From assembly GCA_963082875.1 (NCBI GenBank), contig OY720098.1, positions 1,054,001 to 1,118,000 of the forward strand: DNA of 64,000 bases, written 5' to 3'. The notes below the pieces were generated by a model that saw only the letters and a program-made list of their open reading frames with translations, had not been told where the DNA came from and ran no database searches. How positions within the stretch are numbered: position 1 is the stretch's first letter; the number at the start of each line of letters is the position of its first letter. Positions 22,188 through 36,600 of this stretch are shown in pieces. A program made the translations under genes and the position numbers. The stretch comes from Corella eumyota. Taxonomy: Eukaryota; Chordata; Ascidiacea; Phlebobranchia; Corellidae.

Positions 22188-24582
22188 ATGTTTTGTGTTA
22201 AGTTATTAGTGTTAGTGTTTTTGTTTGTACGCGGACAAAACGTCAGACAAGTTGTTTTAACTTGTGGCAACGATGACGACACAATGGAACGCGGAGAACC
22301 TGGATCTCCCGGAAAGATGGGACCGATCGGACCTCCCGGATTCAACGGAACTTCCGGATTTCCCGGTGTTGATGGTGTCAGGGGTCTTCCCGGAGCGAAG
22401 GGGGAGCCGGGTAACTGTGATGAATGTCAGAGTTTGCTGCTTGAGTTAAAAAATAAACTCACTGAGCTCGAAAATCGATTTAATGAAACCCAAACAGTAA
22501 AAAGTAAGTTAACACAAGTAACCCTTTATTAGTTTGCATATTTACCCAAGTTTTTGGTTTTTAGTAATGCCTACCATGGACTGTAATGGTTTAAAGGACA
22601 ATGCAGAAAGCGGGGTATACTACATAATCATGAACAATAAAATAACACCAGTTTATTGTGATCAAACCACAGACGATGAATTTTGGATGGTAAATATTAC
22701 TTAATTTTTATAATAAATATTTCTAATTTATTAGAAATATTTAAATTAAATTAACATTTTTGATTTCAAGGTCATTCAAAGGCGTTTCGATGGGTCTCAA
22801 GAATTTTACTTGGATTGGGATAACTACGTGAATGGTTTTGGAAACATATCAGGCGAATATTGGCTCGGTAGGTCCTTGAAATCTAATTCTTTATCTTAAT
22901 TATTTATGTTAAAGTTGTCTGTTGCATATAATATATCAAGACATTTATATACAGGTTTAAATAACCTTTACCAGTTGACAAAATCACGAAATTTTGAATT
23001 ACGAGTTGATTTAAACTCCTGGAATGACAAAAAAATCTTTGCAAGATACAGGTAAAACCATCAGTTAAATATTAAAGTTTTATTTTGTCAAAAAACTTTT
23101 ATATTTTAGCAACTTTAAAGTTGGAAATCCTGAAAGTTTCTATCGATTGACTGTGGAAGGATATAGCGGTACTGCAGGTTTGTAAAATATAATTACGTTA
23201 CCTTTGATTTGTTCTATTTAATATTTTATACAAAAAAAGAATTAATAAATAAAGTTTTTTAAAACAAAGGACCTTTACTCTGGTACTTTGCTATAATTCT
23301 ACGCTTCACAAAACAAACCTAACTTTTAATATTGTAATATTGTTCGATAACATGTCTTTATCTTAATTGTTGTAATATTTTTTTGTATATATTTTTATCC
23401 TCAATGTGGAAAGGTCGAATGCGCGACCTAAACATAGAGTAACAACAGTTATCCTGTCCCAGTCTCGAGTTGCCTTTGACAGTTTGAGATACTATAGATT
23501 ATATTTGCCCGATATTTAAGCTGCTAATTAGATGCTGGCTCAGCAGGAGTTTATACCGTTAATAGCGCCTTGCTTAAGTGCGCTACAGCATAATTTCGTT
23601 GGGGATCAAACTTAGGACCTTGTGTGGTGTAGAAAATGTTCGGACCACTACACCACACTGCCGATGTAGTTGCAACCCGAAAACAATATTTACCCGCGAA
23701 AATTTATCTTTTTATCACATACAGCAGTTTTATTTATAATACAACACTATTCGTTCTTAAGCGCGGCGTTTACGGATAGCTCACACAAGTCATACCAACA
23801 CACCCTTACCCCATAAAAATATAAAATACGATAGTGTGGTCAAATATTCTCTTAAAAAGATATGGAAAAAAGTATCACACGATTTAAAATGGATATAATT
23901 AATAAAAGCAGAAGTACAAAGCTACAGAGCCATACTGTTAACATTAATCAGTGTACCTAAGATAAATTAAAACCGGGTTTTGTTTAAAAAAGTTAACACA
24001 ACGTATTTAGGATTGACGATTTTGAATATCATGTAACTATTCATGGTCACAATACCCATCCACTTTTATTAATGACGTCACAATGTGTTGTACAAAACTA
24101 TAATCTAATTTGGGTAAATAATTAATAAAAATTTTACCGTTATGACATAAAAAACAAATTAATTAAAACTAAAAATTTTTATTAAAACTTAACCCCTTTT
24201 ATGTCCTTTTTTTAAAATAAAATATTAATAACGAATATAAAAATATTTTTTTTTCACCCCAAATTCTTATAAAAGTTTTTTAGTTTAAAACTTTTTATAT
24301 TTTAGTAAATTATTTAACTTTTATATTTATGCAGGAGATTCGATGAGTGTTCATAATGGGATGTCGTTTTCAACATTTGATCAAGATCATGATAGGTGGA
24401 GTGGTCGTAACTGCGCTAACTACCGTCATGGTGCTTGGTGGTATAACCATTGTGCTAACTCAAACTTAAACGGAGAATATCTTGTTGGGGGGGTTCAAAG
24501 TCATCGTGGCATATATTGGTATTATTGGAAAAATAATTATTATTCGTTTAAAAAAGCTAAAATGATGATTAGGCCGTTGTAA
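22188..24582 (+). CDS. Ficolin-like collagen/FBG lectin, copy 3 (type I)
   Basis: Complete gene, 316 codons plus stop. Exons: 22188-22503, 22565-22689, 22771-22867, 22955-23051, 23110-23177 and 24335-24582. The signal peptide is [17 protein letters not shown], followed by LTCGNDDD, 13 Gly-X-Y triplets, GNCDEC and a coiled coil. Exon 2 is 57 nt shorter than in type II genes (125 against 182 nt), and the linker before the first FBG Cys is correspondingly short (PTMDCNG). Exons 3-5 are nearly identical to those of the other copies; the exon-3 donor is GTAGGT instead of GTAAGT. Last-exon variable segments are [26 protein letters not shown] and NNYYS. A splice acceptor (TCTTATAG) lies 21 nt before the ATG. 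Intron 5 has a SINE but lacks the 80-bp array found in copies 2 and 4. Confidence 0.9.
23384..23665 (-). mobile_element. SINE, copy 3 intron 5
   Basis: Same position and orientation as the 13818 SINE, so it predates the gene duplication. Confidence 0.75.
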
Positions 24583-24990
24583 AATATTCGTTAATTAATA
24601 ATTAAAAACGATTTTTTGTAAAATAATTGTTAATTAATAATTAGAAACGATTTTTTGTAAAATATTCGTTAATTAATAATTAAAAACGATTTTTTGTAAA
24701 ATATACGTTAATTAATAATTAAAAACGATTTTTTGTAAAATAATTATAAATTAATAATTAAAAACGATTTTTTGTAAAATATTCGTTAATTAATAATTAA
24801 AAACGATTTTTTGTAAAATAATTATAAATTAATAATTAAAAACGATTTTTTGTAAAATATTCGTTAATTAATAATTAAAATCGATTTTTTGTAAAATAAT
24901 TGTTAATTAATAATTAAAAACGATTTTTGTAAATTATTTGTTAATTAATATTTAAAATCGATTTTTTGTAAAATATTTGTTAATTAATAA
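24577..24990 (+). repeat. 39-bp minisatellite at copy 3 stop
   Basis: About 10 units, with alternate units altered (AATAATTATAAATTAATAAT). Confidence 0.85.
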
Positions 24991-25674
24991 TTAATAGTAA
25001 TAATTAAAAAAGCATAAAATTGTAAAATTAATTAAAAACATAAAGTTTTTTAATTAAATTAATTAATTACGGTAAAAAATTGTAAAGCGCCTTTTCATAG
25101 GTTTTTAGTAAAAACTAATCATTATTAACATATTTGTAAATAAAGGGCATTAATTAAAATAAAAACCTTATTGTAAAATATTTGTTAAAAAGGTGTGTTT
25201 ATAATTAAAAATTAATATTAATTAGTAAAATAAAGTTAAGTGAAATATTTTTAATTTTAAACAATTATTTTATCATTGAGTAATTATTTTAACTTTTTTT
25301 TATTAAAATTTGTTAATTAAAATATGTTAATAGAATTCTGATCACATATCAAACGTCAATCAAATTTGTTTACATTTATTGTTAATTTAAATGTGATTAT
25401 AATGTGTAAATAGTTGTGCTAATTATTATTTTAACATTGCTTTACCATTAAAATAATTCTGTAAATAATCTGTGTTTATATATAAAAAAAGGAATCAGAA
25501 AGTTTAAATATGACGTCACAATGCTATTATGTAACAAAGATTATTTTTAATGGAAACAATAGAATTTAAATAAATTAAAATGTTTAAGTAAATTTGTAAA
25601 ATTTGTTTAAAAAAATAAAATATTAAAATATTTAAATGTTTTAAACTTTATATCTGATTTATATTGAGTCATTT

Positions 25675-27536
25675 AAATTAAAATACTTGAACAAAAATTG
25701 CAACATTTGCAAATATTAAATTAATTTTTTATTAGTTTAAAATATTTAATTGGCAAATTAATAAAATAGTCACAATTATTAATCTAATATATTTGCGTTT
25801 TAATATTACGCGCATTTATTAAACCTTATTGCAAACTTATGACGTCATATAATAGAAATTAAATGCCCCAAGCTAAACAAAATTAGGCGTCAAAATTTAA
25901 GCGAATTTTGCAAATTATAAATATTGTTTAAAATGTTATTTAGGCATATTTACATATTCGCAGAATGGTTTTATAAAAGCAATTTTATTTTAAGTTTCGA
26001 AAAATTTAGACAATTACTTTAAAAATGTCTAATATGCTAACTTTGGTCTATATATAACTTTACTCTTTAGTTAAAATTATAAATATAGAAACGATATTAT
26101 ATATTAAGTAGGTAAAATAGTTAATTAAGTACAGTTATAATACTAACAAGCATAACTACGATCGCCCATAACGACTGCACTGCCAAATTAAATTACTTGT
26201 GTAAACTAGCAAGATTATAATTTGCAAAAAAAATCAAAATTTTGTTTACGTTTTGTTAGAACTAAGAGTTACTTAAAACATTAAACTAACAATAACCATT
26301 CTTATAGCCCTTATGACGTCATAATGTTGTTTACTTTTAATATTGGTCTTAACGTTGCGCTAAATTGAAAATATTTTTAATAATTTTAATTAACAATACT
26401 TTAATAATTGGAATTTTAAGGTAATTTGTATTTTATATTCTTATATTATTATTGTAAACAAATCTTTATGTTTAGGTTTAATTGTATGTTAAACATACAA
26501 GTTAAGTGGCGCATTTTATTCAAATACCATTTTTAAGACGCAATAAAATGTTAGAAATATAACAGCAAGATATTTCGTTATTTTTAAAACAATTTATTCT
26601 TTGTTATTTTACAGACCAATTTAATAACGTAACCTTAATGTAACTTTTGTTATTTTATAATGATTTATTATCGATGTTACACGGCCAATTTAAAAACGTT
26701 ATCTTGATGCAGACCATTAATTAGCCATTAATCGCTTCGAAGCGAGTTGGAAGATGCTCTCCGTCTGCTGGGGTATTTTTTTAACACTTAAGCGATTAAT
26801 TTTTTATATAAATTTATCCTCGATGCGGGAAAGTCGACTACATGACCTTGAGAAACACCCTTTACTACGCCCGCTTTCTTCGCAGTTTGGGTTATTTTTA
26901 AATATATTTGTCCGATAATTTAGCTGCTAATTTAGTGCTGGCTAAGCAGCAGTTTACGAAATCAAACTTAAGACTGTGTTTTGACCACTACACCACGCTA
27001 CCTGTTTAAAAGTAATCGCTTAAACATCACCTAAAAGACCTAAAGGGGACTTATAAAATTTAAGGTTTTTTTAATAATCGCTTGAAGCGTTAAAATACCC
27101 CAGCAGACAGAGCGCGTCTTCCATCCCGCTTCGAATGGGTTAATGGCTAACTAATTGGGTGCTTAATGTAAGTTTTGTTATTTTTGTTACTTCAACCCAG
27201 GTTACTTTTGTCACCTTTATATATTGTTCCTCTTAATATCATATGTTAATATAGGAAAGTGGCGAGGATCGAAACAAGGACTTCGTGTTGTGGTGCCAAG
27301 TGCCACTGCGCCACGTGGCCGGTCATAAGTTTGTTAATTAAAAACAAAACACATAACTACAATAAAACAAAACTCAACCAAACACTAAAAATTTCATTTA
27401 ATAAACTTATTAACTTTAAATTGTAGAAAGTTAAATTTTAATGACATGACATAAAGTTTTAAGGAGAATTAACTCTAGTTTAAGATACCATTGATTTACT
27501 TATATTAGTTGTTGTGTTTTACAGAGAGTTATTAAA
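25675..27536 (+). other. Duplicated 5' flank of copy 4
   Basis: Direct repeat of about 10020-11994, the 5' flank of copy 2, including the fold-back MITE and a tRNA-like fragment. It also matches 57000-58600 inverted. It therefore contains whatever promoter the type II genes share. I see no obvious TATA box. Confidence 0.75.
26716..27155. mobile_element. Fold-back MITE with nested SINE (copy c)
   Basis: Duplicate of the 11084 element upstream of copy 4, with the same nested SINE at 26805-27005. Confidence 0.7.
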
Positions 27537-30500
27537 ATGCATAAATTCTTTGTTAAATTCCTGTGCTTTGTGTTTTTGTTCGCACAAGTTCAAAACACAA
27601 GAAAGGTTGTTTTAACTTGTGGAAATAATGACGTTACAATAGCGAGGGGACCGATTGGACCCCCCGGTACTAATGGTGTTCCCGGTGCAGATGGTGTTCC
27701 AGGTGCCCCCGGTGATCCAGGTGCTGATGGTGTTTCAGGTGATAATGGTGTTCCAGGTGATAACGGTGCTCCAGGTGCAGATGGTGTTCCAGGTGCTAAT
27801 GGTGCTCCGGGCGCTATGGGAGCTCCGGGTTCTTCCGGAGCGAAAGGGGAACCGGGAAGCTGTGATAAATGTCAGGAATTGCTTCTTAAACTGGAAAAGA
27901 AAATCTCTGGGCTTGAATCTAAGCAAAGGGGTATGAAATAATTTAAGTAAATATAAACAGAGATTATTGCAACAAACTGGCAATATTCGAATAGCTAGGA
28001 TTAATATAACTCGGATTTAAATCCTAATAAACTGTATTAATATAATTTATAGCTGTGCAACTCCCACATTGTAAGAGTATAACCATAAACACTGTTAATG
28101 CTATTTTAGGAATGTCACCGTCGGATTGTAAAGGTTTTACCAACAATGCAGAAAGCGGTGTATACAACGTTATTATAAACCAAAAAATAACTCCAGTTTA
28201 TTGTGATCAAACCACAGGCGATAATGGATGGACAGTAAATATTATTAACTTTTATAATTAGTATTGTCATTTAGTTTTTTACCATTGACAAAGTTTTTTT
28301 TTGTATATATCTTTATTCTCGATGTGAGAAGGCCGAATTCCCGACCTAAAATTAAAGTAACATCAGTTACTTTGACCCAGTCTCAAGTTGTCTTTGGCAG
28401 TTTGGAATTTTATAGATCATAATTGCCCGATAACTAAGCTGCTGATTAAATGCTGGTTCAGCAGGAGTTCATACCGTTTATATGCCGGTTCGCAAATTAA
28501 TAAACATTTTGATTTCAAGGTCATTCAAAGGCGTTTCGATGGGTCTCAAGAATTTTACTTGGATTGGGATAACTACGTGAATGGTTTTGGAAACATATCG
28601 GGCGAATATTGGCTTGGTAAGTCCTTGGAATCTAATTCTTTAACTTTATTATTTGTGTTAAAGTTGTCTGTTGCATAAAATATATCAAGACATTTATATA
28701 CAGGTTTAAATAACCTTTACCAGTTGACAAAATCACGAAATTTTGAATTACGAGTTGATTTAAACTCCTGGAATGACGAAAAAATCTTTGCAAGATACAG
28801 GTAAAACCATCAGTTAAATATTAAAGTTTTATTTTGTCAAAAAACTTTTATATTTTAGCAACTTTAAAGTTGGAAATCCTGAAAGTTTCTATCGATTGAC
28901 CGTGGAAGGATATAGCGGTACTGCAGGTTTGTAAAATTTAATTACGTTACCTTTGATTTGTTCTATTTAATATTTTATACAAAAAAAAAAGAATTAATAA
29001 ATAAAGTTTTTTAAAACAAAGGACCTTTACTCTGGTACTTTGCTATAATTCTACGCTTCACAAAACAAACTTAACTTTTAATATTGTAATATTGTTCGAT
29101 AACATGTCTTTATCTTAATTGTTGTAATATTTTTTTGTATATATTTTTATCCTCGATGTGAGAAGGCCGAATGTCCGACCTAAATATAAAGTAACATCAG
29201 TTACTTTGACCCAGTCTCGAGTTGCCTTTGACAGTTCGGGATAGTATTGATTATATTTGCCCATTATTTAAGCTGCTGATTAGATGCTGGCTCAGCAGAG
29301 TTTATACCGTTAATAGCGCCTTGCTTAAGTGCGCTACAGCATGATTTCATTGGGGATCAAACTCAGGACCTTGTGTGGTGTAGAAAGTGTTTGGACCACT
29401 ACACCACACTGCCGATATAGTTGCAACTCGAAACTAATATTTGCCCGCGAAAATTTATCTTTTAATCACATACAGCAGTTTTGGTTATAATACCACACTA
29501 TTCGTTCTTAAGCGCGGCGTTTACGGATAGCTCACACAAGTCATAACAACACACCCTTACCCCATAAAAATATTAAATACGATAGTGTGGTAAACCGGTT
29601 AAAGCGTCGGACCACGAGCCGTTAGGTTTTGGGTTCAAGCCGCACCAATGCCACACTATTCGTTCTTAAGCGCGGCGTTTATAAATAGCTTAAACACACC
29701 AAAAGGTTTCGGGTTCAAGCCGCACCAATGCCACACTATTCGTTCTTAAGCGCGGCGTTTACAAATAGCTTAAACACACCAAAAGGTTTTGGGTTCAAGC
29801 CGCACCAATGCCACACTATTCGTTCTTAAGCGCGGCGTTTACAAATAGCTTAAACACACCAAAAGGTTTCGGGTTCAAGCCGCACCAATGCCACATTATT
29901 CGTTCTTAAGCGCGGCGTTTACAAATACCTTAAACACACCAAAAGGTTTTGGGTTCAAGCCGCACCAATGCCACACTATTCGTTCTTAAGCGCGGCGTTT
30001 ACAAATAGCTTAAACACACCAAAAGGTTTCGGGTTCAAGCCGCACCAATGTCACACTATTCGTTCTTAAGCGCGGCGTTTACAAATAGCTTAAACACACC
30101 AAAAGGTTTCGGGTTCAAGCCGCACCAATGCCACATTATTCGTTCTTAAGCGCGGCGTTTACAATAACCTTAAACACACCAAAAGGTTTTGGGTTCAAGC
30201 CGCACCAATGCCACACTATTCGTTCTTAAGCGCGGCGTTTACAAATAGCTTAAACACACCAAAAGGTTTCGGGTTCAAGCCGCACCAATGCCACACTATT
30301 CGTTCTTAAGCGCGGCGTTTACAAATAGCTTAAACACACCAAAAGGTTTCGGGTTCAAGCCGCACCAATGTCACACTATTCGTTCTTGAGCGCGGCGTTT
30401 ACAAATAGCTTAAACACACCAAAAGGTTTCGGGTTCAAGCCGCACCAATGTCACACTATTCGTTCTTAAGCGCGGCGTTTACAAATAGCTTAAACACACC

Positions 30501-32134
30501 AAAAGGTTTTGGGTTCAAGCCGCACCAATGCCACACTATTCGTTCTTAAGCGCGGCGTTTACAAATAGCTTAAACACACCAAAAGGTTTTGGGTTCAAGC
30601 CGCACCAATGTCACACTATTCGTTCTTAAGCGCGGCGTTTACAAATAGCTTAAACACACCAAAAGGTTTCGGGTTCAAGCCGCACCAATGCCACATTATT
30701 CGCTCTTGAGCGCGGCGTTTACAAATAGCTTAAACACACCAAAAGGTTTCGGGTTCAAGACGCACCAATGCCACATTATTCGTTCTTAAGCGCGGCGTTT
30801 ACAAATAGCTTAAACACACCAAAAGGTTTCGGGTTCAAGCCGCACCAATGTCACACTATTCTTTCTTAAGCGCGGCGTTTACAAATACCTTAAACACACC
30901 AAAAGGTTTTGGGTTCAAGCCGCACCAATGTCACATTATTCGTTCTTAAGCGCGGCGTTTACAAATAGCTTAAACACACCAAAAGGTTTCGGGTTCAAGC
31001 CGCACCAATGTCACACTATTCGTTCTTAAGCGCGGCGTTTACAAATACCTTAAACACACCAAAAGGTTTCGGGTTCAAGCCGCACCAATGCCACACTATT
31101 CGCTCTTGAGCGGGGCGTTTACAAATAGCTTAAACACACCAAAAGGTTTCGGGTTCAAGACGCACCAATGCCACATTATTCGTTCTTAAGCGCGGCGTTT
31201 ACAAATAGCTTAAACACACCAAAAGGTTTCGGGTTCAAGCCGCACCAATGTCACGCTATTCGTTCTTAAGCGCGGCGTTTACAAATAACTTGAACAAACC
31301 AAAAGGTTTCGGGTTCAAGCCGCACCAATGCCACACTATTCGTTCTTGAGCCCAGCGTCTACAGATAGATCAAACACGATAAAAATTTTTAAAAAACTTA
31401 TTTTCTTAGAAATATGGAAAAAAGTATCACACGATTTAAAATGGATATAATTAATAAAAGCAGAAGTACAAAGTTACAGAGCCATACTGTTAACATTAAT
31501 CAGTGTACCTAAGATAAAATTAAAACCTGGTTTTGTTTAAAAAAGTTAACACAACGTATTTAGGATTGACGATTTTGAATATCATGTAACTATTCATGGT
31601 CACAATCCCCATACACTTTTAATAATGACGTCACAATGTGTTGTACAAAACTATAATCCAATTTGGGTAAATAATTAATAAAAAATTTTACCGTTATAAA
31701 ATAAAAAACCAATTAATTAAAAAAAAACAAAAATTTTGAATAAAACTTAATCCCTTTTATGTCTTTTTTTAAAAATAAATATTAATAACGCATAAAAATT
31801 TTTTTTCACCCTAAATTCTTATAAAAGTTTTTTAGTTTAAAACTTTTTATATTTTAGTGAATTGTTTAACTTTTATATTTATGCAGGAGATTCGATGAGA
31901 GTTCATAATGGGATGTCGTTTACAACATTTGATCAAGATCATGATACGTGGAATGGTGTTAACTGCGCTAACAACCGTCATGGTGCTTGGTGGTATAACT
32001 ATTGTGGTCACTCAAACTTAAACGGAGAATATCTTGTTGGGGGAGTTCAAAGTCTTCGTGGCATAAGTTGGTATTGGTGGAAAATTAATCGGTATTCGTT
32101 TAAAAAAGCTAAAATGATGATTAGACCGTTGTAA
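27537..32134 (+). CDS. Ficolin-like collagen/FBG lectin, copy 4 (type II)
   Basis: Complete gene, 361 codons plus stop. Exons: 27537-27930, 28053-28234, 28520-28616, 28704-28800, 28859-28926 and 31887-32134. The signal peptide [17 protein letters not shown] is followed by LTCGN, about 23 Gly-X-Y triplets, GSCDKC and a coiled coil, then the FBG domain. The pocket segments read [29 protein letters not shown] and INRYS, again unlike any other copy. Intron 5 is nearly 3 kb because an 80-bp tRNA-like repeat has expanded to about 22 units (29620-31375). Intron 2 carries the same head-deleted SINE as copy 2. An acceptor (TTTTACAG) precedes the ATG by 12 nt. Secreted lectin by architecture; ligand unknown. 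Confidence 0.9.
28300..28495 (-). mobile_element. Head-deleted SINE, copy 4 intron 2
   Basis: Orthologous position and same internal deletion as 12985-13180. Confidence 0.7.
29138..29415 (-). mobile_element. SINE, copy 4 intron 5
   Basis: Full-length antisense copy, orthologous in position to those at 13818 and 23384. Confidence 0.75.
29620..31375 (+). repeat. 80-bp tRNA-like tandem repeat, copy 4 intron 5
   Basis: About 22 units in exact 80-bp register, few substitutions, same unit as 14310-14700. Confidence 0.92.
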
Positions 32135-32385
32135 AATATTCGTTAATTAATAATTAAAAAAGATTTTTTGTAAAATAATCGCTAATTAATAATTAAAAAC
32201 GATTTTTTGTAAAATATTCGTTAATTAATAATTAAAAACGATTTTTTGTAAAATATTCGTTAATTAATAATTAAAAACGATTTTTTTGTAAAATATTCGT
32301 TAATTAATAATTAAAAACGATTTTTAGTAAAATATTCGGTAATTAATAATTAAAAACGATTTTTTGTAAAATATTCGAAAATAAA
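32129..32385 (+). repeat. 39-bp minisatellite at copy 4 stop
   Basis: About 6.5 units, then diverged AT-rich sequence. Confidence 0.85.
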
Positions 32386-33009
32386 TTAATTAAGAATATA
32401 AGGTTTTTTAATTAAATTAATTAATTACCGTAAAAAATTTTAAATTATTTTATCATTGAGTAATTATTTTAATTTTTTTTAATAAAATTTGTTTATTAAA
32501 ATATGTTAATAGAATTCTGATCACATATCAAACGTCAATCAAATTTGTTTACATTTATTGTTAATTTAAATGTAATTATATTGTGTAAATAGTTGTGCTA
32601 ATTATTATTTTAACATTGCTTTACCATTAAAATAATTCTGTAAATAATCTGTGTTTATATAAAAAAAAGAAAATCAGAAAGTTTAAATATGACGTCACAA
32701 TAAATAAATCAACATAAAAAAAAATAAAATTTGTTTAATTTTTAAAAAGAATAAAAGTATTTAAAATTTAAATTTTTTATAATTTATTTTATTAAACACA
32801 TTAAACTACTTTAAAGACCATGCGTAGAACATTAATAGTTTATAAATCTAATGATTTAAGTTCGAACCCCACTGATAGCATTTAAAAGAATCATGACAAA
32901 ATTTAGGAAAATTGTTGAATAATTATTTTAGCAAAAACAACTAATCTAGTTAGATTAAAAAAGTTAATGTTTAGGTTTGCTGTCATAATATAAAATACAG
33001 ATCATAATA

Positions 33010-33255
33010 TAAAAACTACACCACCATGAGGTTGTGGGTTCAATCCCGACTGCTCTTAAACTGTAGTGCTTCGAAAATGCTCTTTCAATGATATAAACTC
33101 CTGCTGTGCCAGCACGTAATTAGCAGTTCAATTATTGGGAAAAAATAATCTATAATATCCAAACTCGAGACTGGGTCGGAGTAACTGTTGTTACTTTATG
33201 TTTAGATTACGCATTCGACCTTTCCACATCGAGGATAAAGATATATCCAAAAAAA
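33010..33255 (+). mobile_element. SINE downstream of copy 4
   Basis: GGGTTCAATCCCGAC head, CTCGAGACTGGGTCGGAG body, tail GGATAAAGATATATCC. Confidence 0.7.
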
Positions 33256-33509
33256 AATTATTAAGTATTTTATTTACTTTCATTTATGCGCAAAAGAAAC
33301 GTAACAAAAAAATAAAAAATAAATTTACTTAACTACTTTAGTTTGTAATTAATTTGTTAATTAGATAAACGCCAAACTAAAAAGGCCGGGTTCATAGTGC
33401 GGCTTAAAATTTAAAATTAAAAAATCAAATTCAGTATTTATATAAATATAAACATTATATAAAAAAACAACCTACTCAAATTTAAACTCACATTTCGTGC
33501 TAAAAACCT

Positions 33510-33680
33510 AAAAACTTGTTTAAGCTATCCGTAAACGCCAAACAAATGGATAATTAGTGTAGCATTAGTGCGATTCGAACCCGAAACCTTTCAACTTGTA
33601 ACTATATAACTTAAGACTTGGTCGGGAGATTAAATGTTACTCTATGTTTAGGTCTTAAAGTTGGCCTTTACCAAAAATAA
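33510..33680. mobile_element. Two SINE fragments
   Basis: 33510-33600 is an inverted unit of the tRNA-like family (GTTTAAGCTATCCGTAAACG ... TTCGAACCCGAAACC); 33605-33680 is the end of a composite SINE. Confidence 0.5.
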
Positions 33681-33689
33681 ATACCAGAA

Positions 33690-36600
33690 ATTGTTAGGTT
33701 TATTTATAACATAACAATAATTTTTTTCTCCAAATAAATGCCTAATATTTGGGTTTTTAAAAATAATAAAATATTAATAAAATTGACAATTTTTTAGACC
33801 ACGTGGTAATCAAGCATGTCGTTAAACTCAAGTTCATTTAAGCGTGGCGTTGTAACTTATTCTATGTCGTCACAAATGTCATTGTAAGTGCATTGTTGCG
33901 TCACTTTTGCAAAGTTTTAAAAGGCAAAAATGAAAATAAAAAAATTTTAATTTAAAACAGTTTTTAAAATTATGTCTATGTTACCTTTTTTACCAACTTT
34001 AGCTATTTAAAGTAACAAAAGAATATTGTTTAATTATCGTGATTATAATATAATAATAACTTATTATTAGATATAAAATGGTTATAGAGTTAGGGAATAC
34101 ATATATTTTAGAAATATATGGAGTTAGCGTATATATTACATATCTAAAAACCTGTAAAGACATTTTACAAGAACTGTTTTAAAATAAGGACCGTAAACAA
34201 AAGGTAATTTAATTTTAATTATAATAAATTATTAAAAATATGAAAAAAAAATTAAGTTACCTAACTCTGAACATTCAAACCTGTGTTAAATAATAGTTTG
34301 TGACGTTACAATATACAGCCTGTGACGTCATAAGGAACAGATGTTACCTTAAAAAAGAGCGGGAAAAATATTTTTATTTTTAGGAAATTTATAAACGAAA
34401 TAATTAAATTAAATTTCGTTGTTTTGTTACGCTTTTATTTCCTATCCATATAATTTCAACGATGCGCAATGAGGCAAATTAAAATGGGTTAGGTGCCGAA
34501 ATACTTAATTATTTAATAATATTTTAAAATTCTTTTTCATTATCAATATTTAAATTAAGCAAAATCCAACTAAATGTCGTTATTTCAACAGTTTTTAATA
34601 CATAACTATGACGTCACATTAATTGGCGTTTTTTTTAATTATTTTTGCGAATTTATATTACCAAATATTAAAATACATTTTTGGCAACACTTTTGTAAAT
34701 AATTTGGCAACCCTGGCATGATTAACATCACAGCCACACCTGTCAAAACATTAAACAAGAAAGTTACAAAATTATGGTCACGTGTCATTGAAATGTGACG
34801 TCACAAATAAAATAGTGCTCAATCGAAATTTAAAAGCTTTTGATTGGTCGAATTTTTTTGACACGTAATATATGTTTAGTCGCTGTAGCGAATACACGAA
34901 AAAAAAAAGTTTAAATGATTTAAAAACCGTTTTTAAAATATATTTTGAACCTAGAAAGAGTCGAAATGTTAGTTTAGTTAAAAACTAAAACTTAAAATTA
35001 TTTTTTTTGAATATTTAATGTTATATTTTGACATTTATTTTTTTTATATAAAGTAGGTTTAAAAATAAAAACAAAATTTTATTTCGCGTAAAAATAAAAA
35101 AAAAATTAAATTTATGTTAATGATTTATCTATAATGAGGCTAAGTTAGTAATATAAATAATAGTGGGCAAATATCAGTTAAAAGTTGCGACCATATTACC
35201 ACAATTTTAATGCAGTTCGAGCACTTAGTAAAATAGACCAAATTTTTACCAAACGACGATACATCAATTAAAAACTAATCAATAAAATAAAGTTTTTTCG
35301 TTAAAAATTTCGTTAATTAGAAATTACGTAAATTCTACAATATTTTAACAATAATTCAGTAACTAATTTGGGTCAAATTAATTAATCAAATCCGGCAATT
35401 TAGGTTCGTATTTTTTTAATTAAGAAAAACGATAAACTTTTAGCAAATTTTTAAATTTAAAATCGCGTGTTTTACAAGAATGTTTTTTTTTTGTTTTTCT
35501 AGTAGCGAGCTTGTTTTTAAACGCTCGGTTGCCAACAAAAAGCTTTCTAACGGCAACAGTTTCTTAATAAACGCTTGAATAAAACTAAAAAAACATCATT
35601 TTATTATTTTAAAGCTCGCAACAGTATAGATGAATGTACTTTAGAACGAAATATAGCGGGACTGTTAAAAAGGAGAGTTAAATCAATATTTTAACAAAAT
35701 ACCAACCTCCATGTGTTGCTATAACAACTATTTTAAATTAAACTGAAGTCGAAAAATAAGGTTCATTTCGATAACCGTAATTTAGCAGTAGCGGAGTTTT
35801 ATTAAAAGTTGTTTTCGCTAATTTATCAAATTTAAAAAGGACAAACCCGAGATAGAGTAAACATAATTTAGTTTGGATAACCTAAAAACTCGTTTTTCTG
35901 TTTTAAAATAAACAAAAAATGAAATATTAAATTTTGGAGTTTAAATAACTTTAGATAAAATTAAAATCATCAAAAAAAAATTTTTTTTTTTTGATTTTTT
36001 TTTGGAAACGTAAAATCGACATTGCTATTAGCAACATGACGTAACCGCTGGCTGGGTGCTTTTAGGAGCTCAACTTTATTTCAGTGTGACGTCACAACTG
36101 TCATGGAGTTGCTCTCTTGCTTGCGCTCGAGCATCAACTAGCGGCACGACGTTTTTGTCAAAAAAAAAAAAAATTAAAATTTTTTTTTTATAAATTGTCT
36201 AAAATTAAAAAAAAATAAATCAAAAACTATTGATTTTTAAGCTTAAGACGATAAGCGCCGCGTTTTTGCACTAATTAGTTAATATGATGATTAGTTTATT
36301 GGTTAACCAAACTTAACATAAGGCAATTTCTTTACATAAATAAGTGATAATATTAAACAATACTTTCAGTGGAAGCAAAAAAATAAATAGGCCAAGTTTA
36401 ACACTGTTTTTAATTTAAAAAAGAATAATTAATAAATAAACATATTCCTGAAAAACTAAAAATTTTTGAAAACAACCTTTTACCAAAATTTTGGTCGCAT
36501 TTCTTAAATGGGGTAAATAAAAAGTGTCTTAATATCAGTAGATGACGTTTTTAATATTATGTTAATAAATCAATTTAGACAGCAAAATTGAACAAACAAG

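Noticed and set aside
29620-31375. CRISPR-like regular repeats
   Set aside because: Units are contiguous 80-bp tandem copies with no unique spacers, in a eukaryotic intron.
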